From Ideonella sp. (GTDB taxonomy: Bacteria; Pseudomonadota; Gammaproteobacteria; Burkholderiales; Burkholderiaceae_C): a stretch of 64,000 nt of DNA. Below, in pieces: positions 42,133-50,983 of this stretch (position 1 is its first letter; each line of letters starts with the position of its first letter). The translations under genes were made by a program, and so were the position numbers. The stretch spans positions 1,054,001 through 1,118,000 of the forward strand of contig JABTUC010000001.1 of assembly GCA_015075545.1 (NCBI GenBank), read 5' to 3'. Under the pieces are notes generated by a model. The model saw only the letters and a list, made by a program, of their open reading frames with translations, did no database searches and was not told the origin of the DNA.

Positions 42133-42166
42133 TCACCATCCTTGCCCCGCAGCCCAGGAGTCGACC

Positions 42167-42595
42167 ATGGCGATAGCCGTTGGAGCCCCCGACGACGACG
42201 ACGATGCGATGAACTCGACCATCAACACCACGCCGCTGGTCGACGTGATGCTGGTGCTGCTGATCATCTTCCTGATCACGATTCCCGTCGTCACGCAGTC
42301 GATCCAGTTGACGCTGCCCAAAGAGCGCAACGTGCCGACGCAGACCAAGCCCGAGAATGTGCTGCTGGCGGTCAGCAAGGACGGCGACATCTACTGGAAC
42401 ACGCGGCGCATGCCCGACATCGAAACGCTGGTGAGCGAACTGAAGAAGGAGGCGGTCAAGGAGCCGCAACCCGAGGTGCACATCCGCGGCGACCAGGACG
42501 CGCGCTACGAGAGCATCGGTCGCGTGGTGGTGGCCTGCCAGCGCGCCGGCATCGCCAAGGTGGGGTTCATCACCGAACCGCCACCCAACCAGTAG
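42167..42595 (+). CDS. exbD: ExbD/TolR protein 1
   Basis: A 142-residue biopolymer transport protein. One TM helix carries the essential aspartate in NTTPLVDVMLVLLIIFLI (residues about 20-38), followed by a periplasmic domain (DGDIYWNTRRMPDIETL; ISIGR-like ESIGRVVVACQRAG). An acidic run of five Asp residues lies just before the helix. It forms the motor with ExbB. It is placed 34 bases after exbB and 18 bases before a second, non-identical exbD. Confidence 0.92.
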   Translation: MAIAVGAPDDDDDAMNSTINTTPLVDVMLVLLIIFLITIPVVTQSIQLTLPKERNVPTQTKPENVLLAVSKDGDIYWNTRRMPDIETLVSELKKEAVKEPQPEVHIRGDQDARYESIGRVVVACQRAGIAKVGFITEPPPNQ

Positions 42596-42613
42596 GCTCT
42601 GCCGGAGACCGAC

Positions 42614-43033
42614 ATGGCACTGCAGGTAGGCGCGCAGGACACCGACGAGGTGATGATCGACATCAACACCACGCCGTTGATCGACGTGATGCTGGTGCTG
42701 CTCGTGATGCTGATCATCACGATCCCGATCCAGACGCACGCGGTCAAGCTCAACATGCCGATCGCCCCGAGCGCGCAGCCACCCAAGCCGCCGGAGATCG
42801 TTCGCATCGACATCGACTTCGATGGCACCATCGGCTGGAACGGCACCGTGGTCACCAAGGACGAACTGCTGACGCGGCTGGCTGCCGCCGCCAGCCAGCC
42901 CGATCAGCCCGAGGTTCACCTGCGGCCGAACAAGCTCGTGTCGTACAAGGTGGTGGCGATGGTGATGGCCAACGCGCAGCGGCTGGGCGTCACCAAGATC
43001 GGGCTCGTCGGCAACGAGCAGTTCATCAACTGA
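42614..43033 (+). CDS. exbD: ExbD/TolR protein 2
   Basis: A 139-residue second ExbD. The helix motif NTTPLIDVMLVLLVMLIITI contains the proton-carrying Asp, and the periplasmic domain includes FDGTIGWNGTVVTKDEL and KIGLVGNEQF at the end. It is related to, but clearly diverged from, the preceding ExbD, so the two may form a hetero-dimer inside the ExbB ring. Double-exbD loci are known in Xanthomonas and Burkholderiales. GGAGACCGAC precedes the ATG. Confidence 0.92.
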   Translation: MALQVGAQDTDEVMIDINTTPLIDVMLVLLVMLIITIPIQTHAVKLNMPIAPSAQPPKPPEIVRIDIDFDGTIGWNGTVVTKDELLTRLAAAASQPDQPEVHLRPNKLVSYKVVAMVMANAQRLGVTKIGLVGNEQFIN

Positions 43034-43079
43034 TGGCCCGCTCCCGATGAACCATGGGCGCCGCACCACAGGGCCAATG

Positions 43080-44294
43080 ATGAAGCACCTGCGCTTCTGG
43101 ATCGTGGCGTGCGTGTCTTGCGCGTGCATCGTTGCGGCGCACGCGCAGGCCGTTCGCCCCGAGGTCGGCAAGCCGTTGCAGCATGCGGCCGAGCTGCTGA
43201 AGGCCGGCAAGGCACGAGAGGCGCTGGCCAGGGCGCGCGAGGCCGACGCGGTGGCCGGCAAGACGCCCGGCGAGCAACTGATGATCGACCGCATGAAGGC
43301 CGCGGCGGCCCAACGCGCGGGCGACACCGGCGCCGCGATCCAGGCGCTGGAAGCGATGTTCGCCTCGGGCAAGCTCGGCAGCAGCGAGCAGGCGCAGACC
43401 GCCGAGATGCTGGCGTTCGCCTTCTCGCAGCAGAAGGACTGGGCCCGCACCAACCAGTGGATCCAGCGTGCCCAGGCCGCGGGCAACACCAGTGCCCAGC
43501 TCAAGCAACTGCAGGCCTACGTGCAGAGCCAGAGCGGCGACTACGCGGCGATCGCCAAGGAAGCGCAGGCCGCGGTGGCCGGCGCCGAAGCCGCAGGTCG
43601 CAAGCCCGACGAAGGCGAGCTGCTGCGCCTGGCCGACGCGCAGCAGCGCACCGGCCAGACGCAGGCGCGTGCCGTCACGCTCGACAAGCTGCTCGCCTAT
43701 TACCCGAAGAAGGAGTACTGGGCGATCGTGCTCGGCCAGTTGCCGCGCAAGAGCGGTTTCTCCGACCGCCTCTCGCTCGACCTGTTGCGCCTGCGGCTGG
43801 CCACCGGCACCCTGACCAGGACCGACGACTTCATGGAGATGGCGCAGCTCGCGCTGCAGGCCGGCTACCCGGCCGAAGGCAAGGCGGTGATCGACAAGGG
43901 CTTTGCCGCCGGTGCGTTGGGCAGCGGCGCCGAGGGCGAGCGCCACAAGCGCCTGCGCGAACTGGCACTCAAGCAGGAAGCCGAAGGCAAGGCCGCGATC
44001 GCCAGGCAGGAGCAGCAGGCGCTGGCCGACAAGAGCGGCGACGAACTGGTCCACGTGGGCTACGTCTACGTCACGATGGGCCAGGCCGACAAGGGCGTCG
44101 CGCTGATCGAGCAAGGCATCGCCAAGGGCGGCCTCAAGCGCCCCGAAGACGCCAAACTCCACCTCGGCATGGCACTGCTGCAGTCAGGCAAGAACAAGGC
44201 CAAGGCGTTGCAGGTGCTGCGCAGCGTGCGCGGCAACGACGGCGCCGCCGACCTCGGCCGCCTGTGGGCGATGGTCGCCAACCAGTCGTCCTGA
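43080..44294 (+). CDS. Periplasmic tetratricopeptide-repeat protein of the TonB locus
   Basis: A 404-residue exported protein. Residues 1-23 are a signal peptide (FWIVACVSCACIVAAHAQA); the rest is helical with TPR-like pairs (AAELLKAGKAREALARAREA; DELVHVGYVYVTMGQADKG; KLHLGMALLQSGKNKAKAL). It is encoded 46 bases after exbD2 and is probably co-transcribed. TPR proteins at this position occur in other TonB loci and may bind the ExbB-ExbD-TonB complex or a receptor; the function is not established. ATG 43077 is equally possible, and 43047 would add an unlikely polar lead. Confidence 0.8.
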   Translation: MKHLRFWIVACVSCACIVAAHAQAVRPEVGKPLQHAAELLKAGKAREALARAREADAVAGKTPGEQLMIDRMKAAAAQRAGDTGAAIQALEAMFASGKLGSSEQAQTAEMLAFAFSQQKDWARTNQWIQRAQAAGNTSAQLKQLQAYVQSQSGDYAAIAKEAQAAVAGAEAAGRKPDEGELLRLADAQQRTGQTQARAVTLDKLLAYYPKKEYWAIVLGQLPRKSGFSDRLSLDLLRLRLATGTLTRTDDFMEMAQLALQAGYPAEGKAVIDKGFAAGALGSGAEGERHKRLRELALKQEAEGKAAIARQEQQALADKSGDELVHVGYVYVTMGQADKGVALIEQGIAKGGLKRPEDAKLHLGMALLQSGKNKAKALQVLRSVRGNDGAADLGRLWAMVANQSS

Positions 44295-44313
44295 GCGCGC
44301 ACAAGGTCCGCCG

Positions 44314-45258
44314 GTGCTGCCCGGGTTCGTCGACTCGCAGGGTGACGGCCTCTACACGATCGACACCGGCTTCGTGCGCCCGCGCTTCGATGCGGCGTAC
44401 CTGATCGTCGACGACGGCCGTGCGGCGTTCGTCGATACCGGCACCAACCACGGCGTGCCGCGGCTGCTGCAGGCGCTGGCCGCGCTGGGCCTGGCATGCG
44501 ACGCCGTCGACTGGGTGATCCCGACCCACGTGCACCTCGACCACGCCGGCGGCGCCGGGCTGCTGATGCAAGCATTGCCGCGCGCACGCATGGCCGTGCA
44601 TCCGCGCGGCCAGCGCCACATGGTCGACCCCGGCGCGCTGGTCGCCGGTGCCATCGCCGTCTACGGCGAGCAGGAAGTGGCGCGCTCGTACGGCATGCCG
44701 GTGGCCGTCGAGCCCGAACGCACCGTGGTCACCGCCGACGGCATGACGCTGGCGCTGGGGCAGCGCACGCTCGAGTTCATCGACACGCCGGGCCACGCGC
44801 GCCACCACCACTGCATCTGGGACGAGCGCACGCGCACCTGGTTCACCGGCGACACCTTCGGGCTCGGCTATCCGGAGCTGGTCAACGAGCGTGGCCGCTG
44901 GGTCACGCCGACCTGCGCGCCGGTGCAGTTCGATCCCGAGCCGCTGAAGGCCTCGGTGGCACGGCTGCTGGCACGCGGGCCGGCGGCGCTGTGCGTCACG
45001 CATTTCGGCCGCGTGCCCAACGCACCCTACCTCGCCGCGCTGGTGGCTTCGCAGATCGACGAACTGGCCGCTATCGGGCAGCGCCTGCGTCACGCCGAAG
45101 ATCGACACCAGCAGTTGTGCGATGCGCTGCGGGCGATGTACGCACACCGCCTGGCCGAGCACGGCTTCGCCGACCTCGACGCGAAGCTGGCGCTGCTGGC
45201 CGACGACGTGCAAATCAACGCGCAGGGCCTCGAAGCGTGGCTCGACCGCACGGCGTAA
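44314..45258 (+). CDS. Metallo-beta-lactamase-fold hydrolase
   Basis: A 314-residue MBL-fold protein. The metal motif THVHLDHAG (H-x-H-x-D-H, near residues 71-79) is complete, with further ligands in GHARHHHCIWD and FTGDTFGLG near 165-180 and the terminal His in CVTHFGRVPN near 230. Such enzymes act as glyoxalase II-like thioesterases, lactonases or oxygenases; a specific substrate is not evident. GTG 44314 is taken as the start, 19 bases after the TPR gene, and the SDR gene follows after 10 bases. Confidence 0.85.
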   Translation: MLPGFVDSQGDGLYTIDTGFVRPRFDAAYLIVDDGRAAFVDTGTNHGVPRLLQALAALGLACDAVDWVIPTHVHLDHAGGAGLLMQALPRARMAVHPRGQRHMVDPGALVAGAIAVYGEQEVARSYGMPVAVEPERTVVTADGMTLALGQRTLEFIDTPGHARHHHCIWDERTRTWFTGDTFGLGYPELVNERGRWVTPTCAPVQFDPEPLKASVARLLARGPAALCVTHFGRVPNAPYLAALVASQIDELAAIGQRLRHAEDRHQQLCDALRAMYAHRLAEHGFADLDAKLALLADDVQINAQGLEAWLDRTA

Positions 45259-45268
45259 CATCGGCGCG

Positions 45269-46063
45269 ATGGGCAGGCCTTCGTTCGCATTGCACGACCG
45301 CGTCGCCGTCGTCACCGGCGCCGCGCAAGGGATCGGCGCGGCGTGCGCGCGCCGTCTGGCCGCCGACGGCGCGGCAGTGGCGCTGTGGGATGTCGACCTC
45401 GCCAAGGCGCAGGCGCTCGCCGACGAGCTGCGCAGCGCCGGTGCGAAGGCGTTCGTGCAGCGCTGCGACGTCTCGCGCAAGGCGCAGATCGAGGCCGCGC
45501 TCGCGGCCACGCAGGCTGCGCTGGGCAGCGTCAACGCGCTGGTCAACAACGCCGGCATCTTCAAGGCGGCCGATTTCCTCGACATCACCGAGGCCGACTG
45601 GGATGCGGTGATCGCGGTCAACCTCAAGGGATCGTTCCTGGTCGCGCAGGCGGTGGCGCGCGCGATGGCTACTGCGGGCCGCGGCGGCTCGATCGTCAAC
45701 ATGAGCTCGGTCAACGGCACGATGGCGATCCCGTCGATCGCCAGCTACAACGCCAGCAAGGGCGGCGTCGACCAGCTCACGCGCGTGATGGCGCTGGCGC
45801 TGGCCGACCATGGCATCCGCGTCAACGCGGTCGGGCCCGGCACCATCGCCACCGAGCTGGCGCGCGCCGCGGTGCTCGGCAGCGACGAGGCCAAGGCGCG
45901 CATCCTGTCGCGCACGCCGCTGCGCCGGCTGGGCGAGCCCGACGAGGTGGCCGACGCGGTGGCGTTCCTGCTCAGCGACGCCGCGAGCTACATCACCGGT
46001 GAGATCGTGTACATCGACGGCGGCCGGCGCGCACTGAACTACACGGTGCCGCCCAGGGTCTGA
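45269..46063 (+). CDS. Short-chain dehydrogenase/reductase
   Basis: A 264-residue classical SDR oxidoreductase. The cofactor motif is VTGAAQGIGAA (residues 16-26, TGxxxGIG), with NNAG near 93 and catalytic Ser (IVNMSSVNG) and YNASK near 160. D at the end of beta-2 (LWDVD) predicts NAD(H) rather than NADP(H). The C-terminus GEIVYIDGG is typical. It is translationally close to the MBL hydrolase gene upstream and 18 bases before a GFA-family gene, suggesting one small catabolic or detoxification unit. Confidence 0.9.
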   Translation: MGRPSFALHDRVAVVTGAAQGIGAACARRLAADGAAVALWDVDLAKAQALADELRSAGAKAFVQRCDVSRKAQIEAALAATQAALGSVNALVNNAGIFKAADFLDITEADWDAVIAVNLKGSFLVAQAVARAMATAGRGGSIVNMSSVNGTMAIPSIASYNASKGGVDQLTRVMALALADHGIRVNAVGPGTIATELARAAVLGSDEAKARILSRTPLRRLGEPDEVADAVAFLLSDAASYITGEIVYIDGGRRALNYTVPPRV

Positions 46064-46081
46064 CCGGCGCGCGCTGCTGCG

Positions 46082-46570
46082 ATGTCCGACGCCGCCGACC
46101 CCGCGCTGCCGCCGCTGAACGGGGGTTGCCTGTGCGGCCGCGTGCGCTACGAAGCCAGGCACGACAGCCGCGAAGGCTACTACTGCCACTGCCGCATGTG
46201 CCAGCTCGCCACGGGCAACACGCGGGCCGCGTTCTTCAACCTGCCGAAGGCCGATGTGCGCTGGCACGGCTTGCCCACCTACTACGCGTCGTCGAAGATC
46301 GCACGCCGCGGCTTCTGCGCGCACTGCGGCACGCCGCTGTCGTTCGACTACCTCGACAGCGCGCGCATGGACCTCACGGTAGGCAGCCTCGACGATCCGT
46401 CGGCGCTGCGGCCGACCACGCACTTCTCGGTGGAAACGCGCATCACCGGCTGGCACGCCGACGACGGCCTGCCCGGCCAGCGCCTCGACGCCAATGAAGG
46501 CATCGTCAAGCGCTGGCGCGCCGCCTATGGCGACGCGACGCCTGGCCTCGACACCGCGCGCGGCGGCTGA
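46082..46570 (+). CDS. GFA (CENP-V/Mss4-like) family protein
   Basis: A 162-residue zinc-binding protein of the glutathione-dependent formaldehyde-activating family. The metal ligands are seen as GGCLCGRVRY (residues 14-23), YCHCRMCQLATG near 34-45 and FCAHCGTPLSF near 78-88. Most GFA relatives lack proven formaldehyde activity, so only the family is claimed. It is the last gene of the MBL-SDR-GFA run, followed by two hairpins before the convergent MFS gene. Confidence 0.88.
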   Translation: MSDAADPALPPLNGGCLCGRVRYEARHDSREGYYCHCRMCQLATGNTRAAFFNLPKADVRWHGLPTYYASSKIARRGFCAHCGTPLSFDYLDSARMDLTVGSLDDPSALRPTTHFSVETRITGWHADDGLPGQRLDANEGIVKRWRAAYGDATPGLDTARGG

Positions 46571-46599
46571 GGCGAGATACCTTCTGAGCACCCCCAGGA

Positions 46600-46660
46600 A
46601 ATGACTTCGTCATTCCCGCCCCCAGGGGTCAAGCAAAGTGGCAGAGCCACATTTGCTTGA
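46600..46660 (+). terminator. Two adjacent hairpins between convergent genes
   Basis: AATGAC-TTC-GTCATT (46600-46614) is followed by a larger interrupted stem, TCAAGCAAA-G-TGGC / GCCA-CA-TTTGCTTGA (46629-46660). They lie between the ends of the GFA gene and the MFS gene. The second ends five bases before the MFS stop and may terminate transcription from both sides. Confidence 0.65.
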
Positions 46661-46664
46661 GCGC

Positions 46665-47906
46665 TCAGGCCGGCTGCGTCGCGACCGGCTGTCGCTTCTC
46701 GTCGATCGGCAGGTGCGCCAGCGCGGCGCCGACAGCGAGCACGATGTCGGCCCACCACATCCAGTCGTAGCTGCCGGTCCACTCGAAGGTCTTGCCGCCC
46801 AGGTAGGCACCGAGAAAACCGCCGATCTGGTGCCACAGCATCACGACGCCGAACAGCATCGCCATCTGCGACGGGCCGAAGAAGCGCGCCACCAGCCCGG
46901 CGGTGGGCGGCACCGTCGCCAGGTAGGTGAAGCCGATCATCGCGGCGAAGATCAGCATCGTGGTCGTCGTCTTGGGCGCGAACACGAACACCAGCACCGT
47001 CAGCGCGCGCACCGAGTAGAGCAGCGCCAGCAGCGACTTCATGCGCCAGCGGCCACCCTGGAAGCCGATCGCCCAGCCGATCGCCAGGCTGCCCAGGATG
47101 TTGAACAGGCCGATCACGCCGAGCGACCACGCCCCCACCTCGGGCGGCAGCTGGCAGCTCGCCACCACCCCGGGCAGGTGCGTGGCGATGAACGCCACAT
47201 GGAACCCGCAGACGAAAAAGCCCGCGCACAGCCAGCGGTAGCTCGGCAGCGCGAAGGCCCGCGCCAGCGTCGCGGCCACGCTGGCGTGCACCGTGGTGCC
47301 GACCGTCGCGGGACCGCCGCGCGTGCGCAGCACCCAAGCCGCGGGCAACGCCAGCAGCGTGAAGGCGGCGAGGCTCTGCAGCGCCGCCGCCCAGCCGGCC
47401 GCCGCGGTGATGCCCTGGGCGACCGGCGCGAACACGAACTGGCCGAACGATCCGCCGGCGTTGACCACGCCCACCGCGACACCGCGGTGCCGCGCCGACA
47501 CCAGCCGCGTGGTGGCCGCCATCAACACGGCCGGGCCGGCTATGCCGGCGCCACCTGCGGCGAGCACGCCGATGGCGAAGGTCAGCCCGAGCGTACTGCT
47601 CATGAACGGCGTCAACGCGGTGCCCAGCGCCACCAGCAGCACGCCGGCGATCAACACGCGACCGGCGCCGACGCGATCGGCCACCATGCCCGCCACGGGC
47701 TGGGTCAGGCCCCACCACAACTGGCCGAAAGCGAAGGCCAGACTGACCGCGGCCAGTCCAAGGCCGGTGTGGGTGTTGAGCGTGCCGACGAACAGGCCCA
47801 TCGACTGGCGCACACCCATCGTCAGCGCGAACGTGCCGCCCGCGGCCAGCAGCACCCAAACGAGTGCGGGCAAGGCCGGCGCGCCGGCGCGGCGAGAATC
47901 AATCAT
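46665..47906 (-). CDS. MFS transporter
   Basis: A 413-residue twelve-helix inner-membrane transporter of the monocarboxylate/oxalate-formate antiporter-like or CynX-like MFS group. The first helix ([20 protein letters not shown]) and the loop [16 protein letters not shown] after TM2 are typical. The N- and C-terminal halves are separated by a loop near residue 205. It overlaps the preceding MarR-family gene by eight bases, so the regulator almost certainly controls it. The substrate is unknown; an aromatic acid or drug is plausible for a MarR-MFS pair. Confidence 0.88.
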   Translation of the reverse strand: MIDSRRAGAPALPALVWVLLAAGGTFALTMGVRQSMGLFVGTLNTHTGLGLAAVSLAFAFGQLWWGLTQPVAGMVADRVGAGRVLIAGVLLVALGTALTPFMSSTLGLTFAIGVLAAGGAGIAGPAVLMAATTRLVSARHRGVAVGVVNAGGSFGQFVFAPVAQGITAAAGWAAALQSLAAFTLLALPAAWVLRTRGGPATVGTTVHASVAATLARAFALPSYRWLCAGFFVCGFHVAFIATHLPGVVASCQLPPEVGAWSLGVIGLFNILGSLAIGWAIGFQGGRWRMKSLLALLYSVRALTVLVFVFAPKTTTTMLIFAAMIGFTYLATVPPTAGLVARFFGPSQMAMLFGVVMLWHQIGGFLGAYLGGKTFEWTGSYDWMWWADIVLAVGAALAHLPIDEKRQPVATQPA

Positions 47907-48360
47907 CACGCGTTCCCTCTGCGGTTGCGAGTTCGGCCAGGCAGGCGTCGAGCAGCTCGTGAAGGCGCACGACGCGGGCCTCGCCGAGCCGCTCGTTCAG
48001 CGCCAGCTGGGCCTGTTTCCATGCGCGCTGCGCCTCGGCGCGCTTGGCGCGGCCGTCGGCCGTGGCGCTGATCGAGCGGCTGCGCGCGTCGACGCCGGGG
48101 CCGACCTCGACCCAGCCCTGGGCCACCAGCGGCTGCAGGTTTCGGGTCAGCGTCGAGGCCTCGAGCTTCATCCGCCGCGCCAGCTCGACCGGCTGGATCG
48201 GGCCCAGCAAGACCACGTGCGACAGCAGCGAGTACTGCGTGTTCTTCAGGCCGGTCTTCGCGACGTAGGCATCGTAGTGGCGCGTCACCGCGCGCGACAG
48301 CTGGCGCAGCTTGAGGTTGGTGCAGCCGCGCGGCTGTGCGGTGGTGGCGCTGGCGTTCAC
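47899..48360 (-). CDS. MarR family transcriptional regulator
   Basis: A 153-residue winged-helix repressor. The helix-turn-helix region is [27 protein letters not shown] (reads as [18 protein letters not shown]) and the wing holds [16 protein letters not shown]. The GTG start at 48360 coincides with the predicted transcription start (a -10 TACAAT at 48372-48367 and -35 TTGTAT at 48394-48389, 16 bases apart), so the message may be leaderless. Two palindromes cover these promoter elements, indicating autorepression and control of the MFS gene and perhaps of the divergent thioesterase-gloA pair. Confidence 0.9.
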   Translation of the reverse strand: MNASATTAQPRGCTNLKLRQLSRAVTRHYDAYVAKTGLKNTQYSLLSHVVLLGPIQPVELARRMKLEASTLTRNLQPLVAQGWVEVGPGVDARSRSISATADGRAKRAEAQRAWKQAQLALNERLGEARVVRLHELLDACLAELATAEGTRDD

Positions 48361-48366
48361 GCGACG

Positions 48367-48394
48367 ATTGTAGCTACAATCTTTGTAGATACAA
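48367..48394. promoter_or_regulatory. Double MarR operator over a divergent promoter
   Basis: ATTGTAGCTACAAT (48367-48380) is a perfect 14-base palindrome. TTGTAGATACAA (48383-48394) is a near-identical second site whose centre is 15 bases away. On the minus strand the first covers the -10 (TACAAT) and the second the -35 (TTGTAT) of the MarR gene. Confidence 0.8.
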
Positions 48395-48430
48395 GTATTG
48401 AATCACCCGCTGCCACGAAAGGACGCCTCG

Positions 48431-48991
48431 ATGATCACTGCCGCCGTCGCCACCGACACCCTGTCGTCCGCCCAACAGACGCTGCAACGCTGGCAGGCCC
48501 GCGAGGCCGAACTCGCCGCCCGGGCCACGCCGGTCGGGGTGGCACGGCCCGAGCAGATCGCCGGCAAGACGGGCCTGCAGCTGCTCGAGGCGATGCTGGC
48601 CGGGCGGCTGCCGCGCGCGCCGATCAGTACCGCCCTGGACTTTTGGCTGGTCGAGGCCGGCCCCGGCCACGCGCAGTTCCAGGGCCGCCCCGCATTCGGC
48701 CACTACAACCCGCTGGGCAGCGTGCACGGCGGCTGGATGGCCACGCTGCTCGACTCGTGCGTCGGCTGCGCGGTGCACACCGTGCTGCCGCCGGGCAAGA
48801 CCTACACGACGCTCGAGCTGAAGGTCAACTTCGTCAAGGCACTGAGCGACCGCGTGCCGCTGGTGCGAGCGATCGGCGAGGTCATCCACGTCGGCAGCCG
48901 GGTGGCCACCGCCGACGGGCGGCTGGTGGGCGCCGATGGCACACTGTATGCGCACGCGACCACCACCTGCCTGATCTTCGACCCGCGATGA
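48431..48991 (+). CDS. Hotdog-fold (PaaI-type) thioesterase
   Basis: A 186-residue acyl-CoA thioesterase. The active-site stretch [22 protein letters not shown] (given as [18 protein letters not shown], near residues 97-114) has the N/HGG/D pattern of the PaaI family, followed by [15 protein letters not shown]. The N-terminal 45 residues are helical and extra to the core. AAAGGA precedes ATG 48431. It is divergent from the MarR-MFS pair, with operators in between, and its stop overlaps the gloA start (ATGA). Confidence 0.88.
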   Translation: MITAAVATDTLSSAQQTLQRWQAREAELAARATPVGVARPEQIAGKTGLQLLEAMLAGRLPRAPISTALDFWLVEAGPGHAQFQGRPAFGHYNPLGSVHGGWMATLLDSCVGCAVHTVLPPGKTYTTLELKVNFVKALSDRVPLVRAIGEVIHVGSRVATADGRLVGADGTLYAHATTTCLIFDPR

Positions 48992-49386
48992 GAATCCTCC
49001 ACACCATGCTGCGGGTCGGCGACCTGCAGCGCTCGATCGACTTCTACACCCAGGTGCTCGGAATGAAGCTGCTGCACACCACGCGGCGCCCGGAGCAGAA
49101 GTACGACCTCGCGTTCGTCGGCTACGGCGGCAACCCCGAGCACGCCGAGATCGAACTCACCTACAACTACGGCGTCGACAAGTACGACCTCGGTAGCGCG
49201 TTCGGCCATGTCGCGATCGGCGTGCCCGACGTCGCCGCCACCTGCGAGGCGGTGCGCAGCCGGGCACAGCAGCTCGGTGGCGCGATCACGCGCGAGGCGG
49301 GCCCGGTGAAGGGCGGCACCACGGTGATCGCCTTCATCACCGACCCCGACGGCTACAAGATCGAGCTGATCCAGCGCGCTGCATAG
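48988..49386 (+). CDS. gloA: Lactoylglutathione lyase (glyoxalase I)
   Basis: A 132-residue vicinal-oxygen-chelate enzyme that isomerises the methylglyoxal-glutathione hemithioacetal to S-lactoylglutathione. The N-terminus [20 protein letters not shown] with the metal His, [22 protein letters not shown] (second His) and the terminal [15 protein letters not shown] (Glu ligand) give all four Ni/Zn ligands (H, E, H, E). Length matches the Ni-type bacterial GloA. It is translationally coupled to the upstream thioesterase. Confidence 0.95.
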   Translation: MRILHTMLRVGDLQRSIDFYTQVLGMKLLHTTRRPEQKYDLAFVGYGGNPEHAEIELTYNYGVDKYDLGSAFGHVAIGVPDVAATCEAVRSRAQQLGGAITREAGPVKGGTTVIAFITDPDGYKIELIQRAA

Positions 49387-49438
49387 CCACGGGTCGCAGG
49401 CGGCGGCGCTGGTCCCGGAAGGGTTGGCGCCGCCCGCG

Positions 49439-50077
49439 CTACTGTGCGCCGTGCTCGCGCAGCGCCGTCGCCTCGCGCGCCAGCCGCGTGATAAGCGACC
49501 AGTCGCCACGCTCCACCGCATCGGCCGGCGTGAGCCACGAGCCGCCGACCATGCGCACGTTGGGCAGCGCCAGGAACGATGCCGCGTTGGCGGCCGTGAT
49601 GCCGCCGGTGGGGCAGAACAGCACGTCGGCAAACGGCCCATGCAGCGCATTCAGCATCGCCACGCCACCGGCCGGCACCGCGGGGAAGAACTTCAGGAAC
49701 GACAGGCCATCGGCGCTGGCGGCCATCACCTCGCTGGCGGTCGACACGCCCGGCAGCAGCGGCAGACCTGCGCCGCGGCAGGCCGCGGCGACCTCGCGCG
49801 AGTAGCCCGGGCTGACGCCGAACGCGCAACCGGCAGCGCGTGCCGCCCTGGCATCGGCCACGCTGCGCAGCGTGCCGGCGCCAACGACCGCCTGCGGCAA
49901 TGCCCGGGCAATCGCCTCGATGCCACGCAATGCGCCCGGCGTGCGCAGCGTGACCTCGAGCACCTTCACGCCACCGGCGAGCAACGCCTCGGCCAGCGGC
50001 ACCGCGCGCTCTGGCCGCTGCAGCACGATGACCGGAATCACCGGGCCATGGTCGCCGAGAGTCTCGATGTCGAGCAT
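49439..50077 (-). CDS. eda: KDPG/KHG aldolase
   Basis: A 212-residue class I aldolase that splits 2-keto-3-deoxy-6-phosphogluconate into pyruvate and glyceraldehyde-3-phosphate (Entner-Doudoroff pathway). The motifs VIPVIVLQR, LEVTLRTPGAL (catalytic Glu near 44), VGAGTL, PGVSTASEV, the Schiff-base Lys in SFLKFFPA near 131, and FCPTGGIT are all present. ATG 50077 is chosen because upstream sequence is not conserved-looking. The companion edd is not in the window. It is monocistronic. Confidence 0.93.
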   Translation of the reverse strand: MLDIETLGDHGPVIPVIVLQRPERAVPLAEALLAGGVKVLEVTLRTPGALRGIEAIARALPQAVVGAGTLRSVADARAARAAGCAFGVSPGYSREVAAACRGAGLPLLPGVSTASEVMAASADGLSFLKFFPAVPAGGVAMLNALHGPFADVLFCPTGGITAANAASFLALPNVRMVGGSWLTPADAVERGDWSLITRLAREATALREHGAQ

Positions 50078-50256
50078 GCGTCGCAGTTTGTCAGAGTCGG
50101 TTGCCCGGCGCCGATCGACGCCGCATCGCTGCGTCACCGGCACCACGGAACGATGCGCGGTCGCCGCACTCGTACGTGAAAAGATTCTGGTCAGGCCCCG
50201 CAACGCGGTCAACGATCGCCGGCGCCGGACGTTGCTCTGGCATTCTTGCTGCTGCG

Positions 50257-50853
50257 ATGGACATGCGCACCCATCCGCGCGACCCCGACCAGATGCTGCT
50301 GCACGCCACCGCACAGTGGGGCGGGCGCGACGACCTCTGGGTGTTCGGCTACGCGTCGCTGATCGCGCGCCCCGAGTTCGAAGCGGCCGAGCACCGCCTC
50401 GGTCAGGTGCGCGGCTGGCACCGTGCGCTGCGCATGCGCTCGCGCGTCAACCGCGGCACGCCCGAAATGCCCGGTCTGGTGTTCGCGTTGCTGCCCGGCG
50501 GCTCGTGCCACGGCGTGGCCTACCGCGTGCCGCGCAAGCGCGCGGCGGCCGAACTCGAGCGCCTTTGGAAACGCGAGATGCCCTCGGCGGTATACGACCC
50601 GCGCTTCCTGCCGTGCCGCACCGCGAACGGCGAGGTGCGCGCGCTGGCGTTCACGCTGTCTCGGCGCAGCCCGAGCTTCGTGCAGACGATGCACGACAAC
50701 GAGCTGGTGCACGTGCTGCGCCACGCCCGGGGACGCTTCGGCACCACGCTCGACTACCTGCTCGAGACCGCCGACGCACTGCGCCGCCGAGGCCTGCGCG
50801 ACCGCGAGATCGAGCGCCTGGTCGACCTCGCGCGCTCGCACGCGCTGGTGTAG
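50257..50853 (+). CDS. chaC: ChaC-type gamma-glutamylcyclotransferase
   Basis: A 198-residue glutathione-specific gamma-glutamylcyclotransferase that cleaves glutathione to 5-oxoproline and Cys-Gly. The opening WVFGYASLIARPEF (residues 28-41, the YGSL-type substrate loop, here YASL) and RLGQVRGWHRAL are typical. A likely catalytic Glu occurs in the central ELERLWKREMPSAVYDPRF stretch. The Gly-to-Ala change in the YGSL loop is a minor departure. ATG 50257 is preferred over extended starts. Confidence 0.87.
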   Translation: MDMRTHPRDPDQMLLHATAQWGGRDDLWVFGYASLIARPEFEAAEHRLGQVRGWHRALRMRSRVNRGTPEMPGLVFALLPGGSCHGVAYRVPRKRAAAELERLWKREMPSAVYDPRFLPCRTANGEVRALAFTLSRRSPSFVQTMHDNELVHVLRHARGRFGTTLDYLLETADALRRRGLRDREIERLVDLARSHALV

Positions 50854-50983
50854 GGCCAGACCCTAGGCAAGCGGGCGTCGCCGCGGCGCCAAGGCCGCTG
50901 GCCTCATTGGTCCTGCGCACAACGGCGCCGGCCCTGCCGCGTGGGCGGCCGCATGGTCGGGCCACGGGTATGCTTCGGCCCCG

